Origin: Thermoleophilia bacterium
Lineage (GTDB): Bacteria > Actinomycetota > Thermoleophilia > BMS3ABIN01
Reading direction: 5' to 3'
DNA: 33,216 nucleotides
NCBI GenBank assembly: GCA_014859345.1
Contig: JACUUL010000021.1
Coordinates: 1 to 33,216, forward strand
A program made the position numbers and the translations under genes. The notes under the pieces are model-generated. The model worked only from the letters and a program-made list of their open reading frames with translations, had not been told where the DNA came from and searched no databases. Below, one piece after another: positions 7,612 to 14,569 of this stretch. Every line of letters starts with the position of its first letter. Positions within the stretch are counted from its first letter, which is position 1.

Positions 7612-9117
7612 TCAGTCGAAGGAGATCTTGCCCATGGATTTGGCCAGCGTCCATTCCACGGGCAGGTAATAAATGCCGTTCATGACCCGCGCCCGGGAGA
7701 TACGGGTCGCCAGCCGCCTGAGCCGGCCGTGGCCTTCCTCGTGCTCGGGAAAGGCCCATTCGAAGTATTGCAGCCTCTTTTTGATGAAATCCGCGTAATT
7801 CTTATCCAGGGACAGGGACCTGGTAGTGAACTTCACGTCAAATGAGTACTCGGCCCACTCCTCGAGGGACAGGTCCGGCAGGCCGTGCAGCCGCTTGTAT
7901 TCCTCGTACATTTCGCTGCCCGGGAAGGGGTGATAGAACAGCCCCGCGGTGCGGCATTCCGGCATGACCTGTTTCAGCCTCAGCATCAGGTCCAGCGTCA
8001 TCAGCGAGTCCTCGATGGTTTCGCCGGGGAGCCCGAACATGAAGGTGTAACAGGGGTCGACGTCGAGCTCTTTCAGCACTTTCAAGGATTCGACGATGTC
8101 ATCAACTTTTATCCTCTTGTCTATTCGCTTCAGCATGCGGGGAGAGCCCGACTCGCCGCCCACCCCTATGACCTTGAAGCCGGCCCGGCGCACCAGGTCC
8201 TTCATCCCGGCGTCCCATCTGAGGATCAGGTCCGCCCGGGTGGTGGTCACGCAGTCCAGATCGAGGCCGGCCTCGATCATCCCGGTCAGCACCTCCTCTG
8301 TCCATCTAGTGTTTACGAAGAAGATGGTGCCGTCGAACTCGACGGAATCTACACCGTAATTATCCACGAAATACCTGATCTCGCGGATGACCCGTTCGGG
8401 CGGCTTGGAGCTGAAGTGCCGGTGGTACACCGAGGCCACGGAGCAGAAGGTGCAGTTGTAAGGGCAGCCCAGCGAAGAAACATAGAACAGGCGCGCCTTG
8501 CTGCCGTCTTTGAACCGCAGGTAATTATTCATCTCCACCAGAGAGAAGTCCGTCTCCGGTGTTTCCCCGGCGCTTCTCAAATCGCGGGCCGGCTCGTTCA
8601 CGATCGCTCCGGCGGCCGTTCTGTGGGTAAGACCCGCGATGCCGCTGAAGTCGCGGGACCCGGCCTGGAGCCTCTCCGCGAGCTCCAGCGCCGTCCATTC
8701 CCCCTGCCCCCGGACGACGACATCGACGAATTCCGAGACGATGGTCTGCTCCGGGATCGCTGAGGCGTGCCAGCCTCCCCAGACGACGGGCAGATCCGGC
8801 GAGGACTTCCTGATGAATTTCGAGAAATCGAGGGCGCCCCGGATATCGAATCCGGTGCATGCGGTCGCGCCGGCGAAAAGAACATCGCTGTTTTTCAAAA
8901 TCATGGAGACAGTCTGGCGCCAGTTCTCATCGAACCGCTCGTCGATGATCCTGACGTCATAGGCGGGCGTCAGGGCCGACCCTACGGACAGCAGCCCCCA
9001 GGGAGGATATTTGAAGGTCTCTCTAAGTCCCGTGTAATACTTCTTGCTGCGCGGTTTCTCGTTGTTAAGAGGGCCGGGCCAGAACTTCGGCTGAAACAGT
9101 ATTATGGTTTTTTTCAC
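7612..9117 (-). CDS. B12-binding-domain radical SAM protein 3 (WGGYH subgroup)
   Basis: A 501-residue protein. The N-terminal cobalamin-binding-like domain carries the PPWGLLSVGSALT, ATACTGF and VVWGGWHASAIPEQT blocks. The radical SAM cysteines are C218, C222 and C225 in SSLGCPYNCTFC. It also has VGGESGSPRM, MFGLPGET, YHPFPGSEMYEEY and LSLEEWAEYS, and ends with LPVEWTLAKSMGK, the subgroup tail. The start is GTG 9117 with GGAG 6 bases upstream. It is alone on the minus strand between two flippase genes: it converges on flippase 1 and shares a 112-base divergent promoter region with flippase 2. It has the most N-terminal insertion of the subgroup. Whether it is a methylase or another B12-dependent enzyme is unknown. 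Confidence 0.88.
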   Translation of the reverse strand: MKKTIILFQPKFWPGPLNNEKPRSKKYYTGLRETFKYPPWGLLSVGSALTPAYDVRIIDERFDENWRQTVSMILKNSDVLFAGATACTGFDIRGALDFSKFIRKSSPDLPVVWGGWHASAIPEQTIVSEFVDVVVRGQGEWTALELAERLQAGSRDFSGIAGLTHRTAAGAIVNEPARDLRSAGETPETDFSLVEMNNYLRFKDGSKARLFYVSSLGCPYNCTFCSVASVYHRHFSSKPPERVIREIRYFVDNYGVDSVEFDGTIFFVNTRWTEEVLTGMIEAGLDLDCVTTTRADLILRWDAGMKDLVRRAGFKVIGVGGESGSPRMLKRIDKRIKVDDIVESLKVLKELDVDPCYTFMFGLPGETIEDSLMTLDLMLRLKQVMPECRTAGLFYHPFPGSEMYEEYKRLHGLPDLSLEEWAEYSFDVKFTTRSLSLDKNYADFIKKRLQYFEWAFPEHEEGHGRLRRLATRISRARVMNGIYYLPVEWTLAKSMGKISFD

Positions 9118-9164
9118 TGGTTGCTCCGGCGTGTCAGGGGCCGGATTATTCCGTGAGGTTGATG

Positions 9165-9189
9165 GTTAACTGAAGTCATCACAGTTCAC
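9165..9189. promoter_or_regulatory. Dyad in the divergent promoter region of B12-rSAM 3 and flippase 2
   Basis: GTTAACTG (9165-9172) and CAGTTCAC (9182-9189) are inverted repeats matching at seven of eight positions, with a 9-base spacer. It lies midway between two divergent starts (9117 minus and 9230 plus), where an operator controlling both genes would be expected. No cognate regulator is visible. Confidence 0.35.
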
Positions 9190-9215
9190 ATAATAAAGAA
9201 AACAGCTGCATTTGT

Positions 9216-9221
9216 TAAGAT
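9216..9221 (+). promoter_or_regulatory. -10 element of flippase 2; probably leaderless
   Basis: TAAGAT at 9216-9221 fits the TANNNT pattern and lies 8 bases before the ATG at 9230, so transcription would start at or next to the start codon. No ribosome binding site is seen in front of the ATG. No strong -35 is visible. Confidence 0.45.
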
Positions 9222-9229
9222 AAACGGCA

Positions 9230-10651
9230 ATGGCCAGGTTCAAGACAGTGCTCAGGCATTCCAGCTACCTCTTCGGGTCCAAGCTGCTTACCCGCCTGCT
9301 CTATACCGTCTTCATCGTCTACGCCGCCGCCAGGCTGGGACCGGAGCTGTTCGGCGTGCTGGCGTTCACCCTGGCCATGGTGGAGCTGCTGTCCTGGATC
9401 GGCGACCTGGGGCTCACCCGCTACGGGGCCCGGGAGCTCATCACCTCCGCCCGCGAAGACCGGCCGGTACTCAGCGGCCAGATACTGGCGCTGCAACTGA
9501 CCAGTTCCGTGATTCTCTGCGCCGCCGGCCTGGCCGCGATACTGGCATGGAGTCCGCCAGAGCCGAAGATGGAGATGCTGCTCATGGGCCTGGTGGCGGT
9601 GCTGTTTTCCGGCGTGGTGAACGCCACCGAATCAGCGCTGGTTGCCAGCCAGAAATTCTTCTACTCGGCCCTGCTGAGCTTCACCGGCCGGCTGATCTTT
9701 TTGGGAGCCGGGTTCGTCGCTATCTCGCTGGGCGCCTCGGTGGTGGTGGTCATGGCCGGATTTCTGGCGGGGATAGCGGTGGAATCGGTCCTCAGGCTCC
9801 TGCTGGTGTCGGCCCGGCTGGCCGGGTTCTCGTTCCGCTTCCGGCCCGCCGCGGTCAAGGCCATGTTTCTGGCGTCGCTGCCTTTTGCAGGCGCCGCCGT
9901 GGCCTCTGTGGTATATTCGCAGGCCGGCATCGTCGCCCTGGAGATCTTCAGGGACGACGCCGACGTGGGCGTGTACGGCGTCGCCTACAACCTGTTCATC
10001 CCTCTGGTCTGGGTCTCCACGGTGCTGGCCAAAGCCATCTTCCCCGGCATGACCGAGCTTCACCGGGAAAGCATGGATTCGGCCCGGCGTTATTTTTATC
10101 AGTGGTACCGGTTGCTGGTGATGGCCGGGGTTCCCATCGCCGTGGCCGTGACTTTCCTGGCAGGGCCGGCGCTCGCCTTTTTCCCCGAGGGATATGAAGA
10201 GAGCGCCGCGGTGCTGATAATTCTCATGTGGTCGGTTCCGTTTCTGATGATCTCTCCGAACGAGCTGAACATCCTCCAGATCATCGGGCGAGAGAGGGAG
10301 GCGGTCCGCTCTCTGTTGACGGTTATGGTCTTCACCGTCCTGCTGCAGTTTGTCCTGGTGCCGTTTTACGGTGTCAAGGGAGCGGCGGCCGCGGCGCTTG
10401 GCGGCGCGCTGGTCAGAGAGGTGCAGTTCTACGAGCTGGTTCGCAGTCATTTCTTCCTGGGTAAGCATTTTTTTGTTTTGTTCCTGCGGCCGGCCGCCGC
10501 GGGCGCGGCCATGGCCGCGGTGGCGCTGCTGGCATGGAATCTCATGGGTCCCTGGGTTGCCACGGCCGCAGGCGGGGCCGCGTACGTGGCGACCTTGTTC
10601 ATCTCTGGGGGCGTCAGCATTTCGGAAATCAAGGGTCTGGCAAGGAGCTAG
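9230..10651 (+). CDS. Wzx/MATE-like flippase (copy 2)
   Basis: A 473-residue polytopic membrane protein, paralogous to the flippase at 6152-7576. Both share the N-terminal LFGSKLLTRLL-like block, ARLGPELFGVLAFTLA, and GDLGLTRYGARELI. About 12-14 hydrophobic helices follow; the C-terminal quarter is more divergent. It probably moves a lipid-linked product across the membrane. The gene appears to begin a short operon: asparagine synthetase 1 starts 4 bases after its stop codon, so export and amidation may be co-expressed. The start ATG has no ribosome binding site but sits just after a -10-like hexamer. Confidence 0.88.
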   Translation: MARFKTVLRHSSYLFGSKLLTRLLYTVFIVYAAARLGPELFGVLAFTLAMVELLSWIGDLGLTRYGARELITSAREDRPVLSGQILALQLTSSVILCAAGLAAILAWSPPEPKMEMLLMGLVAVLFSGVVNATESALVASQKFFYSALLSFTGRLIFLGAGFVAISLGASVVVVMAGFLAGIAVESVLRLLLVSARLAGFSFRFRPAAVKAMFLASLPFAGAAVASVVYSQAGIVALEIFRDDADVGVYGVAYNLFIPLVWVSTVLAKAIFPGMTELHRESMDSARRYFYQWYRLLVMAGVPIAVAVTFLAGPALAFFPEGYEESAAVLIILMWSVPFLMISPNELNILQIIGREREAVRSLLTVMVFTVLLQFVLVPFYGVKGAAAAALGGALVREVQFYELVRSHFFLGKHFFVLFLRPAAAGAAMAAVALLAWNLMGPWVATAAGGAAYVATLFISGGVSISEIKGLARS

Positions 10652-10654
10652 CAT

Positions 10655-12550
10655 ATGTGTGGCATAGCAGGCATCGTGAGAATGAAAGGCCTCGAAAACG
10701 GCGATACCCGGCGGGCGGCGCAGATGGGCGATATCCTGAGCCACCGCGGTCCTGACGACGAGGGTTCCCGCGAGGGAGCTAATTACGCCTTTGCCCACCG
10801 GCGCCTCAGCATCATAGACCTGGCCGGCGGCCATCAGCCGATGTCGAACGAGGATGGCAGCGTATGGCTGATTTATAACGGGGAGATCTACAATTTCCTC
10901 AAGCTGCGGGAGGAGCTGGCCTCGAAGGGCCATGAATTCGCCACCCGCTGCGACACCGAGACGATTATCCATCTGTATGAGGAAGAGGGGCCGGCGTGCG
11001 TCGACCGGCTCAACGGGATGTTCGCGTTCGCGCTTTTTGATGAAAGCAGGAGGCTGCTGTTGCTGGCCCGTGACCGCGCCGGCATCAAGCCCCTCTATTA
11101 CTCTTTCGATGGAACTACCCTGGTCTTCGCCTCTGAAGCCAAGGCGATCGTGCAAACATCCGACCGGCCGCCGGCATACGATGCCCGCTCCATCGTTGAC
11201 TTCTTCGCCTTGAGCGTCTTCCAGGAGGGACGCACTGCCTTCGCGGGCGTCAGTGAACTGGAGCCCGGGCATACTCTGTCGTGGGATCTGAGAAACAAGC
11301 CGGATATCAACCGGTACTGGTTTCCGGCGTACGCGGAAAAGACCGTTCTCCAGGGAAGGCGGCTGGCGGCGGCGGTCTCCGATCTGCTGACGGACGCCAT
11401 CCGGAGCCATCTCATCAGCGACGTGCCGGTCGGCACCTATTTGAGCGGCGGCCTTGACTCCAGCGTGGTGTCGGCCGTGGCCAGGCAATATCTGGACGGC
11501 CTCAATACCTTCTCGGCCGGGTTCACGGGCCGGGAGAAGCTTGACGAGCGCGAATACGCCCGAGAGGCGGCGGCCATGATCGGCTCGGCGCACCACGAGG
11601 TGGAAGTGGGGCCGGAGAATTTTCTGGCCAACCTGCAGAAGATAGTCTGGCACATGGACGAGCCGACGCTCAGTCCGGGCGTTTATCCTTATTATTTTCT
11701 TTGCGAACTGGTATCGAGGACCGTCAAGGTGGTGCTGGGCGGCCAGGGCAGTGACGAGCTGTTCGGCGGCTACCCCCGTTACCGCATGGCCCTGCTGGAA
11801 GATGAAATCGCAGCCGCGGCCGGATCGGCGCGTTTCATCCGCATGGCTTTTCTGCTCAACGAATACAGGAAGCGGTACGGACCCGGCAGCCTCAAGAACG
11901 AGCTCAGGCGTCTGCGGGCCCCCGCCTCCCGCCGCATCTACGAGATCGTCAGCGGCTTTCATCCGCGGCGGCTGCCGCATCTGTTCTCGCCCGGTCTTAT
12001 CCGGCAGGCCGGTGGTTACGATCCTTTCACGGCTTTCTCGGATTCATTGGCCGGGTGCGACTCGGAGAATCTCATCGACCGCATGCTCTACAACGATTAT
12101 CACAAAATGCTGCCCAGCATCCTCAGGACCGAGGACCGCATGAGCATGGCCCATTCCATCGAATCACGGGTGCCGTTTCTCGACTACCGCCTGGTGGAGC
12201 TGGCGGCATCGATACCGGCGGCGGCCAAGGTCAGCGGCGACGAGCCCAAGCTCATACTGAAGGAAGTGTCGAAGGGCCAGGTCCCCGAACGGATAATAAA
12301 CCGCCGCAAGCAGGGCTTCACGGCTCCGGTGGAAAGCTGGTTCAGGGGCGCCCTGGGGCACCAGGTCCGCGAACTGCTGCTCGGCGAGCGGGCGGCCGAA
12401 CGCGGCATCTTCGCGCGGCCATATCTGGAACAGGTGGTTTCGCGGTTCCAGGGGCAGGGCAAGGATACCTGGCGGGTCTGGTCTCTGGTGGTTTTCGAGA
12501 TATGGTGCCGGGCTTATCTCGATGGCGAAGGTCCCGGCCCCGGCGGTTGA
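10655..12550 (+). CDS. Asparagine synthetase B-like glutamine amidotransferase (copy 1, intact glutaminase site)
   Basis: A 631-residue two-domain protein. The N-terminal class II glutaminase domain has the nucleophile Cys2 (MCGIAG), HRGPD (30-34), the arginine of RRLSI (R50), NGE (75-77) and D100, all expected for glutamine hydrolysis. The synthetase domain has the ATP PP-loop SGGLDSS (264-270), SPGVYPYY, GGQGSDELFGGY (362-373), where glutamine 364 stands where E. coli AsnB has a catalytic glutamate, and the conserved lysine region EPKLILK. Such proteins amidate free aspartate or, in glycan and natural-product clusters, carboxyl groups of other substrates. AAGGAG lies 8 bases before the ATG. 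It is cotranscribed with flippase 2. A paralog with a dismantled glutaminase site is at 14570-16450. Confidence 0.9.
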   Translation: MCGIAGIVRMKGLENGDTRRAAQMGDILSHRGPDDEGSREGANYAFAHRRLSIIDLAGGHQPMSNEDGSVWLIYNGEIYNFLKLREELASKGHEFATRCDTETIIHLYEEEGPACVDRLNGMFAFALFDESRRLLLLARDRAGIKPLYYSFDGTTLVFASEAKAIVQTSDRPPAYDARSIVDFFALSVFQEGRTAFAGVSELEPGHTLSWDLRNKPDINRYWFPAYAEKTVLQGRRLAAAVSDLLTDAIRSHLISDVPVGTYLSGGLDSSVVSAVARQYLDGLNTFSAGFTGREKLDEREYAREAAAMIGSAHHEVEVGPENFLANLQKIVWHMDEPTLSPGVYPYYFLCELVSRTVKVVLGGQGSDELFGGYPRYRMALLEDEIAAAAGSARFIRMAFLLNEYRKRYGPGSLKNELRRLRAPASRRIYEIVSGFHPRRLPHLFSPGLIRQAGGYDPFTAFSDSLAGCDSENLIDRMLYNDYHKMLPSILRTEDRMSMAHSIESRVPFLDYRLVELAASIPAAAKVSGDEPKLILKEVSKGQVPERIINRRKQGFTAPVESWFRGALGHQVRELLLGERAAERGIFARPYLEQVVSRFQGQGKDTWRVWSLVVFEIWCRAYLDGEGPGPGG

Positions 12551-12643
12551 TATATAGCGCCGAATGACCGAAAACGTAAGCCGGACGAGAGTGCGCTGAC
12601 GCTGGGTGGCTGACCTTTGGGCAGGTGATAATCCGGGGACCAG

Positions 12644-13393
12644 TTAACCCGGAAACCGCGCCACGATCTTCCGGGAGATGCCCTTTTTTCCTTCACTGTC
12701 CAGGAAGACGAGTTCGTATCCCGCCTCTTTCAGGATGTCGACGCATTCCTCGTGTATGTCAGGCCCGTGGGTGGTCAGGAAGATGGTGGGATGATACTTT
12801 TTCAGCGTATGGCCCGCGCCCTTAAGCGCCAGTGTCTCGGCGCCCTCGATGTCCATCTTGATGTAATCGGGAGCCGGAAGCCGGCCGCCACCCACCAGTT
12901 CGTCGAGTGCGGCTGTCTTCACCCTGATGCCGCCGTCGGTGGCGATCCGGGCGTTGAAGCTGTTCACACCCTCGGCAAAATTGACCTCACCGGCGCGCTC
13001 TGCCAGGGCCGTTTCGATCACCTCCACATTCGTGACATGGTTGAGCCGCAGATGTTCCCTGAGGAAATGCAGGTTGCGGGGCAGTGGCTCGAAGGCTATC
13101 ACCCGGCCCCGCGGCCCGACCAGCAGCGAGGAAAGCAGGGTATAGAAACCCGCATGGGCGCCCACGTCGTAAACCGTGGCGTTCTCGGGAACCAGTTTTT
13201 CAAAGGCCAGCCTCTGTTCATATTCATAGCTGCCCAGCCAGCAGCCATTGTTGGCGCTGGAGCCCGCTATCCACTTCGTGCCCCTGAGCCGCCCTCTGAG
13301 GATGGGCACCCGGGCGCTGCCCGGCACCAGCTTCAGCGGCAGGCGCAGTATCCTGCCCAGCAGAGTATCTTTGGATATCCCAGCGATTTTCAT
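12644..13393 (-). CDS. FkbM-family SAM-dependent methyltransferase (copy 2)
   Basis: A 249-residue FkbM methyltransferase. Motif I is VYDVGAHAGFYT (74-85), followed by IAFEPLPRN (99-107), and the family signature YIKMDIEGAE lies at 177-186. It resembles the methyltransferase at 79-807 in overall layout but keeps the canonical IEGAE. ATG 13393 is chosen: a TTG at 13408 would add five residues, but it overlaps the -10 element and has no ribosome binding site. It converges on asparagine synthetase 1 and diverges from SPASM rSAM 1 across a 95-base AT-rich region. Probable role: O-methylation of a glycan or lipid intermediate in the cytoplasm. Confidence 0.9.
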   Translation of the reverse strand: MKIAGISKDTLLGRILRLPLKLVPGSARVPILRGRLRGTKWIAGSSANNGCWLGSYEYEQRLAFEKLVPENATVYDVGAHAGFYTLLSSLLVGPRGRVIAFEPLPRNLHFLREHLRLNHVTNVEVIETALAERAGEVNFAEGVNSFNARIATDGGIRVKTAALDELVGGGRLPAPDYIKMDIEGAETLALKGAGHTLKKYHPTIFLTTHGPDIHEECVDILKEAGYELVFLDSEGKKGISRKIVARFPG

Positions 13394-13399
13394 AGTTTT

Positions 13400-13405
13400 A
13401 TAGTA
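13400..13405 (-). promoter_or_regulatory. -10 element of FkbM 2; probably leaderless
   Basis: On the minus strand TACTAT (13405-13400) lies 6 bases before the ATG at 13393, placing the transcription start at the A of the start codon. There is no ribosome binding site. This helps choose ATG 13393 over TTG 13408. Confidence 0.45.
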
Positions 13406-13419
13406 CAATTTTTAATAAA

Positions 13420-13434
13420 GAAATGACTCATTTC
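13420..13434. promoter_or_regulatory. Palindrome between FkbM 2 and SPASM rSAM 1
   Basis: GAAATGACTCATTTC is a perfect 7+1+7 palindrome, sited 27 bases upstream of the FkbM 2 start and 54 bases upstream of the divergent rSAM start. It overlaps the region where the -35 of FkbM 2 would be, so it is a candidate operator for a dimeric regulator serving both directions. Confidence 0.45.
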
Positions 13435-13477
13435 GGAGGTGCGCTGCGGCGCGCCGTATCATTCTTTAACAGGCAGT

Positions 13478-13486
13478 TGTTATATT
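13478..13486 (+). promoter_or_regulatory. -10-like region of SPASM rSAM 1
   Basis: TGTTATATT at 13478-13486 contains two overlapping -10-like hexamers (TGTTAT and TATATT) immediately before the ATG at 13489. No ribosome binding site is seen, so this gene too may be leaderless. The exact hexamer is uncertain. Confidence 0.35.
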
Positions 13487-13488
13487 AA

Positions 13489-14562
13489 ATGGCTGATAGT
13501 CCCAAAAAACTGGGCGATTACCGCCACTGGTATCACTTTCTGAGGCGCAGCGAAACTGTTCCCGGCGGGCCTCTTTATATCAACATCGAGCCCACCAACG
13601 CCTGCAACCTGAAGTGCAGCGTTTGCAGCACCGATGGCACGCGCCGGCGCGGCTACATGGATCTCGATCTGTTCCGGCGCCTGGTTGATGAGGCCCGGGA
13701 CAGCGGCGTCCAGAAGATCGCGCTTTTTCTGGCCGGGGAGCCGCTGCTGCACAAGGACATCGCCTATATGGTCCGGTACGTGGTGGAGAGGGGCATGGAG
13801 GCGCGCATCCGCACAAACGCCACCATGCTGACCCCGGAGAAGTCCGAGGCGCTCCTCGATGCCGGGCTTGATTTTCTGGGCATAAGTTTCGATGGCGACA
13901 ACAAGCAGGATTACGAGGCTATCCGCGTCGGCGCCGACTACGACCATGTGCTTGAAAACGTTTTCAACTTTCTCCGGCTCAAGAAGCAGAAGGGTCTGGC
14001 CAAGCCTTTTGTCTCCCTGCAGATGATCAAGCTGGTGGAGAATCCGAAGCAGGGGATTGATTCCAGGTTCGTCGAGCAGTTCGCCGGCCTGCCCATCGAC
14101 GAGTTTTCACCCATCAATCCGCACAACTGGCGTGGAGAGAAGGATGATATCGAACAGCGGGAACGGGGACGCAACTACTTTCCCTGCCAATTCCTCTGGT
14201 CGGCGCTGAGCGTCGCCTGGGACGGCAAGGTCGTCTGTTGCGCGGATCTGAACGGACAGCATGCCCTGGGCGATGTCACGAAGCAGACCCTGGAGGAGAT
14301 CTGGAACGGCGAACCATTCAGGCGGCACCGCCGGCTGCTTAAGGAAGGGCGTAACCGCGACCTGTCCCTGTGCGCCGATTGCCACGCGGTCTGGTATTAT
14401 GGCAATCCACGGCTTTTTATCCTCTCGCACCTGCCGCCGTTCGAGCAGTTGAAGAAGGGCTTCAGACGGATTCATCGCCCGCGTCAGACTTATATGGAAT
14501 TACTTCAAAAAACGGAAGAAGAGTCAAGAAGGGAAGCCGACCTCAAGGAGATCGAGGCGTGA
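13489..14562 (+). CDS. SPASM-type radical SAM protein 1
   Basis: A 357-residue radical SAM enzyme without a cobalamin domain. The N-terminal motif IEPTNACNLKCSVC carries cluster cysteines C39, C43 and C46. The middle holds FLAGEPLLH and the GISFDG strand. The C-terminus is a SPASM/Twitch region: a cysteine in YFPCQF, the VAWDGKVVCCADLNG block, GDVTKQTLEEIWNGEPFRRHRR, and a terminal CADC pair, which would bind auxiliary iron-sulfur cluster(s). Family members oxidise alcohols or modify peptides or sugars. It starts a plus-strand run; asparagine synthetase 2 follows 7 bases after its stop. A paralog lies at 28341-29318, beside another methyltransferase. Substrate unknown. Confidence 0.88.
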   Translation: MADSPKKLGDYRHWYHFLRRSETVPGGPLYINIEPTNACNLKCSVCSTDGTRRRGYMDLDLFRRLVDEARDSGVQKIALFLAGEPLLHKDIAYMVRYVVERGMEARIRTNATMLTPEKSEALLDAGLDFLGISFDGDNKQDYEAIRVGADYDHVLENVFNFLRLKKQKGLAKPFVSLQMIKLVENPKQGIDSRFVEQFAGLPIDEFSPINPHNWRGEKDDIEQRERGRNYFPCQFLWSALSVAWDGKVVCCADLNGQHALGDVTKQTLEEIWNGEPFRRHRRLLKEGRNRDLSLCADCHAVWYYGNPRLFILSHLPPFEQLKKGFRRIHRPRQTYMELLQKTEEESRREADLKEIEA

Positions 14563-14569
14563 GAGTTTT

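Noticed and set aside
9632-11980. A 782-residue minus-strand frame opposite flippase 2 and asparagine synthetase 1
   Set aside because: It is an antisense frame produced by high GC; both genes on the plus strand have strong family motifs.
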